From positions 205,856,655-205,920,654 of the forward strand of contig OY998175.1 of the NCBI GenBank assembly GCA_963921935.1: 64,000 nucleotides of DNA, in the 5' to 3' direction. The notes beneath the pieces are model-generated. The model did not search any database. It was not told the DNA's origin and saw only the letters and a list, made by a program, of their open reading frames with translations. Each line of letters starts with the position of its first letter. Within the stretch, counting starts at the first letter, position 1. This DNA is from Galeruca laticollis. Its lineage: Eukaryota > Arthropoda > Insecta > Coleoptera > Chrysomelidae. The position numbers and the translations under genes are program-made. This document shows, one piece after another, positions 10,400 through 21,395 of this stretch.

Positions 10400-12435
10400 A
10401 TGGATTGTTATTGTTGTATAATTTGCCGACAATACCACTATAATTGTTATATTATCAATTTAATATATTCAACTCTAGTATAGCTAGCTCAGTAATGAAG
10501 TAAAGAAAAATTTTTATGTTTTTATATATTTATGTGGAGAGCATGAGAAACTCTTACTACTCTCTGGGATCTGGAAGTGATTTTAACTCTATATCTACAA
10601 TATTTTACATATATATGAATCATTCAAATAACTGATATTATTTTTTTTTATTATTGGTGCGCCTATGTATAGAAACTTTCAATATAGCAATCGATTTTGT
10701 CTCACAATTAAAATAGATGGAAATTATCAGTAGAATAATCGATTCCAACTGTCACTCATATCAGCAGTTGAAGTAATATTTATCTGAACATAAACAATAG
10801 TTTCAAGAATACCTTTAATACAACAACTATATTATATTGATCAAGAATTATGTATTATAAATTTAAAGTAAGTGATGAACTATCTTAAATACTAATATAA
10901 TATTGAAATGTCAAACAATAAAATATTTGTTAAATATAAATGGTAAGTACTCAAGTCTATGTTATTACCTTTCTTTTTTAATGCTTTTAATATGTTTAAT
11001 AGTTTCAGATACTAATTCTTATTACTTTTATTATAAATGTACATCTCTAACCCGAATGTTGGTACCAACAAAGATAAAAAGAAACACTAACCTCTCAACC
11101 ACTAATATTCCTTTCTTGAAATTCTGTCTGTTAAAAAACCATGTCATGCATACATATGTCGTCCAGATGGAGATGTTTTTTTCACTAGATTTCTTGTTAC
11201 AGGTAACACGTGTTTGTAATTTCTATTATTCTCCAGCTTCGAATTCCCAATCAATGCTTAATATCTTATTCAGGTACTTTACATTAGGATTCCGTACCAC
11301 ATCAACTAATTATTCAGTTTGAAATGACTCTTTCATTTGTACCATAGCCTCCAATAACATGTATTTTTTATATATTGTATATATCTTCGTAGAAATTATG
11401 ATTTTAATATCCTTATACTAGCTATTTCAAATTAATATATGGAATAACTCACTTCTTTGTACAATAACTTAATTCTCTCTTTTTAAATTCTTCAACCATT
11501 TTAAGTTTTTCTCATATCCGACTTCCATCATTATTCAAAAATCAACAACCAACCCGCCTTTTTTTATTTTTCGTTGCTATCCGAAATCATAAATATCTTG
11601 ATTTCAGATTCATTTTATAATTCCTAATATATAATTACAAACCATAAAATTCACATCTTTCTTGACTCAATAAATATAGATTTCTATGGTTCTGCTTCTT
11701 TTTCAATTTATAACCTTATTCCAGTCAATTGATAAAATTATTTTGACATTTCTGACATTATTTGATATATATAACCAAAACTCTCTAAATGTTAAATAAT
11801 TAAGTTATTACATGTTTATTTATTGTAACTATTAATAATGTTCAATGAATATTTTTAGAATATGGATTACATGTTTCTTTTAATTAAGGAATTTTGATTT
11901 ATAACTTGTTATTTATTACTTACAATGGATTGTCGATATGCTTCTTAAATGAACTACTGTGTTTAAAGGTAAGTTTTATCCTTTTTACTCAAATTTCTTA
12001 TTACTATTGCTCATATATTGTATTCCATTATGAATAGATTACTTCATGAATAAATTCTTTTGGTATCATATTAAAGATATTGAATCAAATGTTCCAAACT
12101 TCAATATATTTGAGTGAGAGTGAGAATTTCAATTATACTTCCATCTAAGTAGTGAAGAACTATCTCTTCTATATATATTTTTTTACTTTTATAAGGTAAT
12201 AGATATTATGTATCCTGATCAAAATAGGTGCTAATAATTCTCTAACACTTAACAGATGATGTATATATGCTCCAGAATATTTTGTACATGTAAGACATAT
12301 ACAGTTTTTTAAATACTGCATTAAATCTTCTGTATATTGGAAATATTTTCATTAACCGATACTGGTTTATATAATTCTGTGTAGTATGCTGATATGAGTT
12401 ATATTATTTTAGTTTCTGTGTTCTTGAATTATGTT

Positions 12436-12437
<2 letters not shown>

Positions 12438-12480
<43 letters not shown>
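12438..12480. repeat. (TA)n microsatellite
   Basis: Pure TA tract, 115 bp before the right end of the 3.1 kb insertion. Confidence 0.95.
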
Positions 12481-12484
<4 letters not shown>

Positions 12485-12599
12485 ATTGAATTTTAGTTTA
12501 TTTTTGTCATTGTAAATAATATTTTTTTAGAAATAAATCAGTTAATTTAATTGAACTCTGTCTTCTTTGGGCTTACCTGGGCAATACGCATTACAAAAG

Positions 12600-13907
12600 G
12601 GATTGTAGTGATACTAACTTTGATGAGCTAAGGGCTCTTTTGGGTCTTTTGTATCTAGCCGGTGTCAATAAAAATAGCCATGTAAATATTTGTGAACTCT
12701 GGACAGATGACGGAACAGCTCCTGAATGTTTTCGAGCAACAATGTCTCAAAGAAGATTTTATACTCTACTGAGTGCTCTACGATTCGACAGCATTGATGT
12801 TCGCAAAGCTTCGGACAATTTGGCCCCCATTAGGAAACAGTTTGACAGTTTCGTTCAGTTTTGTGAATCACATTACACAATTGGTGAATACGGAACTCTG
12901 GATGAGATGCTTGAGGCGTTTCGAGGTCGTTGTAAATTCCGGCAATATATTGCTAACAAGCCGGCAAAATACGGAATTAAAATGTATGCTTTAGTTGACT
13001 CTAGATCGTTTTACACCTCCAATTTGGATATTTATGCAGGAAAACAGCCTGAAGGTCAATATAAAGTAAAAAACACAGCCTCTAGGGCAGTAAAGAGGAT
13101 TATAGAGCCAATTCTTAATACCGGTAGAAATGTCACCATGGACAACTATTTCACTTCCGTTCCACTGGCTTAAGAGCTTAAAATCAACCACAATATTACT
13201 ATTGTTGGCACGTTGAGAAAAAATAACCGTGAAATACCCCTTCAATTCTCAAATATTAAGGAACGGCCCTATTTGAGTAGTATGTTTGCCTTTTCAAAAG
13301 AAAGTGTATTGGTTTCATATGTTCCTCAGAAGAAGAAGAAGGAGAATGTACTTTTTTGTCCACCATGCACGATGACGATGCCATAGATGAAGATACAGGT
13401 GACGAAGTTAAACCAGAAATTATAACCTTTTAGAATTTAACTAAAGGTGCAGTTGACGTAGTTGACGAAATGAAAACATTGTACTTGGTTGATAGAGTTA
13501 GTTGTAGATGGCCACTTATGATATATTTTTCAATGTTAAACATTGGCGGCGTCAATAGTTATATAATACATAAGGCGAATAACATTAACGATCCTATACC
13601 ACCTAGACGTGCATATCTGAAAGAACTTGCTCTTTCTTTATTAAAACCTCACCTTATAAATCGGTCCCAGATTCCAAGCTTACCTTGCGGCCTACGAATC
13701 TCTATTAGAAAAACAGGAAAATTACCAACACCAGAAGTAAGACAACCAGAAAATATCAATAAAAGCTTTTGTACCTTCTGTCCTCGTCGAAAGAACAGAA
13801 AAGTCAAGAAAGTATGCAGAACTTGCCAGCGACCGATTTGCCCAGAACATACAATTTTTTCATGTCGGACCTGTGCTATGGGCATGGAATCTGATGAAGA
13901 TTTATAA
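12600..13907 (+). pseudogene. piggyBac transposase (copy 2), catalytic and C-terminal part
   Basis: The frame continues the N-terminal part with RDCSDTNFDELRALLG, then LYLAGVNKNSHVNICELW. Catalytic Asp motifs are GTLDEMLEAFRGRC, VTMDNYFTSVPLA and, after damage, LTKGAVDVVDEM. A TAA replaces the codon after VPLA at 13171-13173, and the frame resumes directly (ELKINHNITIVGTLRKN). A frame change near 13365-13385 separates VSYVPQKKKK from the third Asp block. The C-terminal zinc region is CTFCPRRKN, then CRTCQRPICPEH and CRTCAMG, ending at TAA 13905-13907. The gene has two or more lesions besides the large insertion, so it is dead. Confidence 0.88.
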
Positions 13908-14205
13908 ACATTATTCTTCTGTAACTTATAATAATATTGACTGTGCAATTTACAAATATACCTCATATTTTTCAAAAGAAATCCATTTTATTTCCTAAAA
14001 TTTTGTACATGAGAGAAACGCTCACGCGCGACTAATGATAGGATTTTATGCATAGCGACTATATGCCGGGTTGAAAACAAACTTCAGAGAAATATACATG
14101 GATATTGGCATAAAGCCTACTCAATTCTCAAATATGTAACAATATAAGTTCACTAATATTATTTTGTTACCATGATAATCTGCAGGAATGATACATCAGA
14201 TGTCC

Positions 14206-14213
<8 letters not shown>

Positions 14214-14256
<43 letters not shown>
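14214..14256. repeat. (TA)n microsatellite
   Basis: TA tract between the piggyBac right end and the 3' end of the RTE LINE. The rest of 14075-14400 holds nothing I recognise. Confidence 0.95.
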
Positions 14257-14258
<2 letters not shown>

Positions 14259-14399
14259 GTTACTTCACATCGAAAAGATCCTTTTAAATTAGTTAAAATT
14301 GAAATATATCTATATATAAAATAATTTGTTGTTGTTCCAAGTATGAAGGGTTTTTATAATTGTTAACTCACTTTGCACCCTTGAAAAAGAAAATAAAAT

Positions 14400-17300
14400 T
14401 GGCTTGAAACCCCATGTGGGGTTATGCCGCGTATGCTTCCTAGATCCGTTTATTTGAGGTGGATCAGTCCCCGTTATGCATTCAAATTATATCACTTATG
14501 TCTCTCCATAGTTTCCTATTTCTTACTTTCTCCCTCCAGTTTATTACTCCTGCTCTATTAAGGTCCGCCTCCACCTCATTTTATCATTTAGACCTGGGTC
14601 TACTGCGTCTCCTCTTTCCCCCTGGATTCCACTGCAAGACATTGTAGGTTACTGATTTAGCTCCTTCTCTCCATACATGTCCCAGCCATTTAACTCGTTG
14701 TGCTTTTATTCTCTCTACAATGTCTTCACCTATTATTTCGTCCAAAATTTCACGATTCGTTCTTATCCTGTATTCATTTGCATCCATTTTTACAGGACCC
14801 AGTGTTGCCCTCAATATCTTCCTTACAGTTATTCTGCCGAGTACATCATGATTGGCTTTATCATCGTTTTATACATATTTAATTTTGTTTGCTTCGTTAA
14901 AATTTCACTCTTGAGTATATTTTTATTTGCATGATATGCTATGTTTGTAGCGAGTACCTTTTCTTCAATTTCAGTAGTACTATATCCAGTATTGATAATC
15001 ATAACCCCCAAATATTTATATTTTTAACTTCTTCAAATGCATAATCGCTGATTTTTATTTCTCTTTTTTGGTTTAAGTTCCCAAATCTCATTAGCTTGAC
15101 TTTACTTTCGTTTATTTTTAGCCCCATTTTTTCTCCCTCTGTGACTATCTCCTTTAGCATATTTTCCATGATTCTTCTTCTTTTGGATACAAGCACGATA
15201 TCGTCCGCATAGGCTATTATTTGACTGCCACTGACCTTAAACTACCCTTGTGTAATTTTCTCATTGTGTGTACTAATGATAGATTGAATAGCGTTGTGGA
15301 CAAAAAGTCACCTTGTCTTACCCATTTATTAATCCTAAATTGATCTGTTTCTCCTTTTTGCGTTATTACACTGATTATTGACTCATTCATGTTCATTTTC
15401 ATTAGCCTTCTCAGTTTTGCGCCTACTCCTTGTTCTTTTAATGCTTTCATGAGTTCACTTCTTTTGATTGAGTCGAAGGCTTGTTGAAAGTCAATGAATA
15501 GCATTTCTATGTCTAATCTGTATTCATGGGCTTTTTCCATTATTTCTCAGTTTTGCGCCTACTCCTTGTTCTTTTAATGCTTTCATGAGTTCACTTCTTT
15601 TGATTGAGTCGAAGGCTTGTTGAAAGTCAATGAATAGCATTTCTATGTCTAATCTGTATTCATGTGCTTTTTCCATTATTTGTTTTAATGTATAAATAGC
15701 ATCTGTGGTTGATCTGCCTTTTGTGAAGCCGCATTAATATTGCCCTATCACTTCCCTTGTACTCTCCACAAGCCTTTTGTTAATTACCGTGGATAGTATT
15801 TTGTACGCAGTGTTTAATAATGTGATTCCTCTGTAATTTTTACATCCATATTGGTCTCCTTTCTCATGAAGAGTGACAATTTGTCCAATTTACCATTCTT
15901 CCGGCATCCTTTCCTCGTTCCATATTTTTTTAATCAGGTAATATATTCTTTTATATAGAGTGTTCCCTCCATATTTGATTAGTTCTATGTTTATTCCATC
16001 CTTTCCGGAGGCCTTTTCATTTCTGCACTTATTCATTATTTCCTTGACCTCCTCAATTGTTGGTTCTTCTTCTAATATATCTTGTTTCTTATCTTCTGTC
16101 ACTTCTTCATCTTCATCCCAGTAATGTGGTTCATTTAATAGTTCCCTAAAATTCTCCACCCATGTTTGTTTATATTGGTATTCTTCTTCTGTCAGCCTTC
16201 CTTCCTTATTTTTTATTCCTTTTGTTTTGCCCTTAAACGTCTTGTTGTTTTCGTTAACTCTTTTATAGAAGCTTTTCGTATTTCCTCTCGACTTTTCTCT
16301 TTCAATTCCTATGATCTTATTATCTATCCACTCTCTTTTGTTTCTAATTATTTTATTACTTTCCTTCCCTTTTTCCTCGTATTCATTCCTGTCCTCCGGA
16401 TTATTAGTTTTTATCCATTATAGTCTTGCTTTGGCTTTCTTCTCTATCGCAGTGTTGCATGTCATGTCAAACCACTCCTGTCTTTCCTCGTTTTTCTTCG
16501 CACCTAACTGTATTTCCGCTGCTATTTCCAAACATTTCTTTATATTGCTCCATTCAGACATTATTGTTTCCTGTTGGTTTTCGCCCTGTAATAATAGATT
16601 ATCTATCTGTATTGCCTATTCTTCTCATATATTTTCATTTTCAAGCCTGTCCACGTTCAATTTCTTGTTTTTATTATGTATATCAGATGTTTCCCTTATT
16701 TTTTGTTTTATTTTAGCCATTACCAGGAAGTGATCGGAGCCTGCACACGCTCCTCTATATGTTCTGATATCTTTTATCGATGTTTGTTTTCTTTTGTTTA
16801 CCAATATGTGGTCTATTTGGCAATACACATTTTGGTCTGGTGATATCCAAGTCATTTTGTGGTTTTTACTATGCCGGAATTTAGTACTGCTTATTATAAA
16901 GTTCTCCCTCGCTGCGAAATTACATAACCGTTTTCCGTTGTCATTCGTTTTCTCGTGTATCGTCTCCTTTCCTGCTACATGGCATATGTAATCATCTGTC
17001 CCTATTTGTACGTTGAGATCTCCTAGTATCATTATAGTGTCTAGTTTAGGAATTTTTTCTAATTCTTCTTCTAGTTTTCCATATAATTGATCTTTGTCTT
17101 CTTTACTGCTACCTTCAGTTGAAGCATACACATTTAACAAGGATATGTTGAATGGTTTCGCTTCTATTCTCAAATATGCCAGCCTTCCATTTATTGGCTT
17201 GAATTCCAACACTTTTGGTCTTAACTTGCCAAATATCATGAATGCTACACCAAGTTGCCCTTGTTTCTCATTACCTGATATCTTAAATTGAAGTGCTTAT

Positions 17301-17415
17301 CTTCTATGCTTCCTTGCCCTATCCATCTTATTTCCTGTATTGCAGCAATATCTGCTTTGTATTTTTCCAATTCTAAGCCTAATGTCTTCCGTATATACGT
17401 CTCACTTGCACTCAT
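14400..17415 (-). pseudogene. RTE-type LINE (copy 1): endonuclease and reverse transcriptase
   Basis: Reading leftward from 17415, the endonuclease shows KADIAAIQEIRWIGQGS (catalytic Glu), MILGDLNVQIG, HEKTNDNGKRLCNFAAREN and CAGSDHFLV (catalytic Asp-His). The RT follows with KASGKDGINIELIKYGG (around 16000), LFIDFQQAFDSIKRSELM, VRQGDFLSTTLFNLSL and YADD at 15200-15211. Then come KMGLKINESKVKLMRF, LTKQTKLNMYKTMIKPI and the RTE-typical end VKWLGHVWREG, GGKRRRSRPRSK and NRKLWRDISDI near 14480. Stops, frame breaks and a 136 bp internal tandem duplication show it is inactive. The 5' end is truncated inside the endonuclease start, and the 3' UTR reaches about 14400. The endonuclease order and motifs are those of the RTE/BovB group. 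Confidence 0.85.
15410..15681. repeat. 136 bp direct tandem duplication inside the RTE reverse transcriptase
   Basis: 15410-15545 and 15546-15681 are identical except for one base (GGGCTT versus GTGCTT). The 136 bp length is not a multiple of three, so it adds a frameshift across the RT palm segment containing LFIDFQQAFDSIKRS. Near-identity means it arose after most of the other decay. Confidence 0.92.
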
Positions 17416-18242
17416 TAGTCATATAGCTAGAACATATTTTATTAAACATCTCACATATTTACTGGGTGCAATGAATAATAATTAGGGTGCAATGTGGATG
17501 CTATATGTGCTTATAAGCAAACTAGTTAAATATTAGACTAATTTCTAGTTTTAAATTATAATAAACATTGTTAAAAGCATACTATTTACAAAACCCAAAC
17601 AAAACAATGAATTATTGAGGTGATTTCAAAAATATACAAAAAATGTCAAACAAGGAATCAAATTGAACTTACCATTTATCCAAACACAGTAAAAACGATT
17701 TTATTCAATAACAGATTAATTATACAGTATTGCATAATAAAAATTTCTATTTTCACACCTTTTGTTGGAAAGATATAAAGAAAAGCTCTTGGTGTGTATG
17801 AATGCAATAAGAGCAAGAGAGACATAATTATGTAATACGTTATGCATTTTATATAAATCTGTCTCTTTTATTCTTATTATATATATCTTACCAAGTTTAG
17901 TGTTTTTTGTGAAAAATTTGGAATATCTAATTTTTATTGTGTAATGAGTACTCAGTAATTATAGATGTATAATAAATAGATATTATTTATCTTGAAAAAT
18001 TATATTCTATCATAATATTTATAACTGTGATATATTTTTATGACTAAATCCAAAATCAAATAATCCTCCTGAGCATAGAACTCATCACTATAGCTATAAA
18101 GAGTTTTTATTGTGTCATGACTGTTTGATATCGTTAAATTAACGAGTGAAAAAAGAAAAAAAAATCGAAGTTATAAACCACTCGTATAATGACATATTAT
18201 TCTGTCAACATTTTACGATCTCAGCAACTATTCTCTGCAAAA
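17416..18242. other. No recognised feature
   Basis: AT-rich sequence upstream of the truncated RTE copy. No frame with recognisable motifs. The tract around 17760-17830 and the A-runs near 18150 are the only simple features. Confidence 0.5.
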
Positions 18243-18545
18243 TTATGGTGTGTTGTGTGGGAAGTTGTAAACATAGATATTATCCGGAAATTTCAGATAA
18301 CAGTTTTAATTATATTTGTTGAATTCCATTCAGTTTTATGGTCATTTGGAGTTATTGCTAAAATTATTCACGGTGAAAATAAGAGATCATATTTCAACAA
18401 AATGATCTGCGATTTTACAGTTGGAAACATAATATTTAAGAATAGTTTTTCCTGCCAAAACTACTGTCCACGGATTTTAGTTAAACTTTGCGCCATGTAC
18501 ACGTCTTGATTGACTCTAGGAAGAATAAAATTTCCATTTCATAAA
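18243..18545 (+). repeat. Interspersed repeat R, copy 1
   Basis: Matches 23820-24098 in inverted orientation (for example AGATATTATCCGGAAATTTC and TGGTCATTTGGAGTTATTGC). Both copies hold an open frame over the shared part, and two size differences (15 and 3 bp) keep phase before a one-base shift breaks it. The family is unknown. Confidence 0.75.
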
Positions 18546-19269
18546 TAATTAATGTAATTAAACTTAAATCACAAAAAGTTTTGAAATGACGTTTAATACC
18601 ATGTCGTATATTAAATGTATTCAACTTTTTCTATTTTAAATTGATACAAAGAAACATTCTTCCGAATCATTATGAATTTATTGACTGAAATTTATTCAGT
18701 TAAAGTTTTTATATGTACAAGTTATTTTCAAATCAATCTTAGGCTCATCTAAAAAAGCATTTGACAAGAGAAAACATTTATAAGACTGGCCCATTTCTTG
18801 AAAAGTTTAAGACAAAATGTTGTTGAGATCACCCTTATACCAAAATTGGACCAAGTCTTATCATAGATATAGTTATTTGAATGACTAGTCTAGAAAATAT
18901 TATTGCTAGGCCAAAGAGGAGCAACACGAGCACTCGCAAAACATTTTCTGGACGTGTTATCTACAAAAATTTTCATGCCAACAAATTTGAATCAGTTTTA
19001 AAAGCAACGAATTCAACGAAAGCTTTCTCTTTTATGTCAAACTTGTTGACATTTAGAAATTTAGGAACCAATACTGTCACCCTACTTCTAGTGAATTCTC
19101 AAAAAATCACTTTTGTAAGTAATAGGCTGCAAATTTGATGTTCCTTCGGATTCTGAATCCCGCCAAACTGTCGATAATGGCTGGCGGCTCTATTGTTAAT
19201 TTAGTGACTCGTTTTTATACATGTGATAGGAACAAACTCCTAAAAATCAAATAAATGCTTAAAAAATCT
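18546..19269. other. No recognised gene; possible upstream Penelope-like sequence
   Basis: AT-rich. It lies directly before a Penelope-like endonuclease fragment, so part may be the decayed RT of the same element, but I see no RT motif. The open frame at 18881-19138 is not recognisable. Confidence 0.4.
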
Positions 19270-19600
19270 AAGATCATATATTCTATCCCATGTTTAGACT
19301 GTCCCAAAAAAATATATAGGTATGACAACCCAACATCTCGATAATAGACTTAATGGCCATAAATATACAAAAAACGCCTCCACAGCGCTTCATAAACATG
19401 AGAAAAACATAAGAAAAAACATAAATTTGACTTTAATAATACTAAAATTATAAACCAAGATTCTAATTACAAATAACTAACAATAATAGAAATGATAAAT
19501 ATAAAAAAGAGAACAATGCAACGACAAACAAAATATCAAAAAACCAAGCCAAACATATTATAATTTATTATAATAATATCAACTTTTTAAAACTCCCTTG
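19270..19600 (+). pseudogene. Penelope-like element, GIY-YIG endonuclease fragment
   Basis: The sequence encodes SKIIYSIPCLDCPKK, then in a shifted frame MTTQHLDNRLNGHKYTKN and STALHKHE, followed by KFDFNNTKIINQDSNYK. This matches the order of the Penelope-type GIY-YIG domain (zinc-binding CxxC insert, then the helix with RLNGHKY, then ALHKH, then FDF/KII). At least two frame breaks and stops are present. This domain nicks target DNA for retrotransposition. The preceding RT is not recognisable. Confidence 0.65.
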
Positions 19601-19649
19601 TATATTGTAAGGCGTTGTTTCTAGGGCGGGCATATTCGATTTTATTATT

Positions 19650-20398
19650 TGTGAAATTATTCTTTCAGTTACCAGTTTTGGTCGTCGGGTGGAAGTGGAA
19701 TTTCCAAGTCATAAAAGAGGAAAAGACAATAGGGGAACCCTGCAATTATAAAAAGTCGCAGAAAGGAAATTCTCTTCGGAGTAGTAAGTTATCTGAAGAA
19801 AATCGTGCAAGTATATTCAAGTTCTTTTGGACTGGAATGAATTGGGACCACAGAAAAGTTCATGTAAGTCTTCTGGTTCAGAAATTAGATATTAAAATAA
19901 TTAATAACAGAAAAGATTAATCAACATTCAGAAAGAATTTGAGTTGGGTATATTATTTAAAATTGCAGAAATATGTCAAATTTCAAGTTTGCAAGAAAGT
20001 GTTCCTAAATACATTGGGAATTAAAGATCTGTAATAGAATGGAAAAACGCTGAAGATAATATTGAGGTTGCAATGCCAGAAATTTTAGATCCACATATTG
20101 AAAACGAAGATAATCGTAGGAAGAAACTGTTAATATTTTTTTTTTAGAGATTTATCTAAATTTGAATCCCACTGCTGTAGATCTCAATCATCCAAAATGT
20201 ACCTGGAGCCCAACTGGGATGCTAAGGCACCTTGGATAAATTTTATAAGATGCGGTCCAATAGCAAGAATGTGAGGCTGCTGTGATGAAATGTTTGATTT
20301 GGTATTTCTTGATATGAACATTAGTATATTTAAACCAAAAAGTGTTTTGCTTTCAAGACAAGGACTGAAGGAACAGTTTTCATTCAAACAATTACTAT
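19650..20398 (+). pseudogene. Remnant of an uncharacterised multicopy insect gene family
   Basis: I recognise conserved blocks but know no assigned function. They are KTIGEPCNYKKS, LSEENRASIFKFFW and NWDHRKVHVSLLVQ (19735-19890), KYVKFQVCKKVFLNTLGI (about 19970-20030), RDLSKFESHCCRSQSSKMY with LEPNWDAK (about 20146-20225), and EMFDLVFLDMNISIFKPK (about 20285-20345). Blocks with this order (a Cys pair, VCK-x-FFLxTLGI, FESHYCR, MNISIF-x-PK) recur in large insect gene sets and are probably carried by a transposon. The frames change between blocks, so this is a relic. The family name cannot be established from sequence reading alone. Confidence 0.5.
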
Positions 20399-20603
20399 AA
20401 TATCAGTTAGCTCATTCATAGTTCTTGCACTATGGTGAGATCACCCGGCCTTGGGTGGGATAGGGTGAATCAATAAACAAAATTTCGGGACAAATGGATT
20501 TATTTAACACCAGAAATAAATTTGCAGGAAGCGTACATTCTCAATACATATACGAATAACAATCAGTTATTACAATAAAAATGTACAACTGAAGATTTTA
20601 TAT

Positions 20604-20850
20604 CTACCGAAAATAAGTTAGGAACTTATCTTGGGAAGACTCGGGACGTACATCAGTATCCACGGGTTCTTGAGGCGTCGGTGTCTGGACTCTGGACTGA
20701 CGACTTCTGGGGTCAATCGGCCAAGTGGTGCGGTGCGGTACAGGGAGGTTTGGTGTGGTAGTGTACGTCGGGTACGTAGGGTACGTAGGGACTAGGCTGC
20801 AGAGCTGAAGGGAAAAAATAAAATAACAGGAGAAACAATAGAAAAGTTGA
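20604..20850 (-). CDS. Open frame resembling a terminal exon, unknown protein
   Basis: On the minus strand a pyrimidine-rich tract and CAG (around 20805-20815) precede a frame encoding LVPTYPTYPTYTTTPNLPVP, then TTWPIDPRSRQSRVQTPTPQ, ending KFLTYFR and a stop at 20604. The downstream minus strand carries AATAAA near 20504. This looks like the last coding exon and 3' UTR of a gene or retroelement, with a short PTY repeat coded by TACGTACCC-like units. I do not recognise the protein. It may be a retroelement C terminus; no upstream exon is identified. Confidence 0.3.
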
Positions 20851-20929
20851 AAATTGAAAAGGAGGAATAAAATGAACAGGTTAGACTTATACTCCAATAC
20901 ATACAAAAATTTAATTTTTAAAATAAAAC

Positions 20930-21313
20930 CACAGAAATCTGTTCATTCTTATCCGTCCTGTTCCCAAAATAATCAGAAAACGCTAATTTAAGTCAGTGAG
21001 AAATAACCATTAAGAATCTGTTATAAAGTCGCTTCATGAAATAAATTTGGACGTTACCAGATTTTTAAAGAAATATAATAACGGTGAAAAAACTGAAAAC
21101 ACCATAACAAAAATATTGCTTTTTAAAAAACGAAATATTTTAACTAAATAGAAAAATCGAAATAGAATGATTTGTAAGTACACAATTACAATTTGAGAAG
21201 ATATAGAGAACCAGCAAGAAGAATTAAAATCACACACGAAATTATTATCACTGAATATTAATATTTGCTTCTTAACGGAGAATGGTAAAAGAGACCGAAT
21301 TCGACTTGAATCG
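20930..21313. other. No recognised feature
   Basis: AT-rich, with no motif-bearing frame. The minus-strand frame at 21034-21237 is a low-complexity hydrophobic reading. Confidence 0.5.
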
Positions 21314-21395
21314 TCGTTTAAATAGCCATACGACGCGTTCTTAACAAATTGAAGTTAAATTAATTTGAATTAGAGGTGGGAGTAGCTGACAAGTA
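21314..21395. repeat. 82 bp direct repeat, left copy (flanks a LINE fragment)
   Basis: Matches 22053-22134 with about four differences over 82 bp (TCGTTTAAATAGCCATACG ... GTAGCTGACAAGTA). It directly abuts the LINE fragment and looks like an unusually long target-site duplication. Confidence 0.85.

Larger units (their letters stand above)
9495..12595. mobile_element. 3.1 kb LTR-type insertion (TGTAATG...CATTACA) with 4 bp duplication AAAG
   Basis: The insert begins TGTAATGATATAAATTC and ends CGCATTACA, so its ends form the short inverted repeat TGTAATG/CATTACA typical of LTRs. It is flanked by AAAG on both sides (9491-9494 and 12596-12599). Deleting the insert and one AAAG rejoins the piggyBac frame exactly. 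A TATAAAAATG box lies at 9608 and AATAAA at 10071. No gag or pol frame is visible. The GC-richer left 750 bp contains diverged tandem repeats; the rest is very AT-rich with two (TA)n tracts. It could be a very long solo LTR or a non-autonomous LTR element. I could not find a second LTR copy inside it. Confidence 0.65.
8537..14070 (+). mobile_element. piggyBac-like transposon (copy 2), split by a 3.1 kb insertion
   Basis: The left end follows TTAA (8533-8536) and begins CCCGGCATTAGTCGCC. The right end, read on the minus strand from 14070, begins CCCGGCATATAGTCGC and abuts TTGA (14071-14074), presumably a mutated TTAA. A subterminal sequence at 8547-8573 recurs inverted at 8734-8760 (20 of 27 positions), like the internal inverted repeats of other piggyBac elements. 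Without the insertion at 9495-12595 the element would be about 2.4 kb, a normal piggyBac size. It belongs to a different subfamily from copy 1, because the ends and protein differ. Confidence 0.87.

Noticed and set aside
10223..10483. Open frames rich in IYIYIY on both strands here and at other TA tracts
   Set aside because: They are translations of (TA)n microsatellites, open in every frame, and not genes.
10903..11322. 139-codon open frame
   Set aside because: Low-complexity, AT-rich, non-ATG start, no motif; it lies inside the 3.1 kb LTR-like insertion.
16166..16733. Hydrophobic plus-strand frames resembling membrane proteins
   Set aside because: They are antisense readings of the Lys/Glu-rich RTE linker; Phe/Leu/Ser-rich shadows are expected there.
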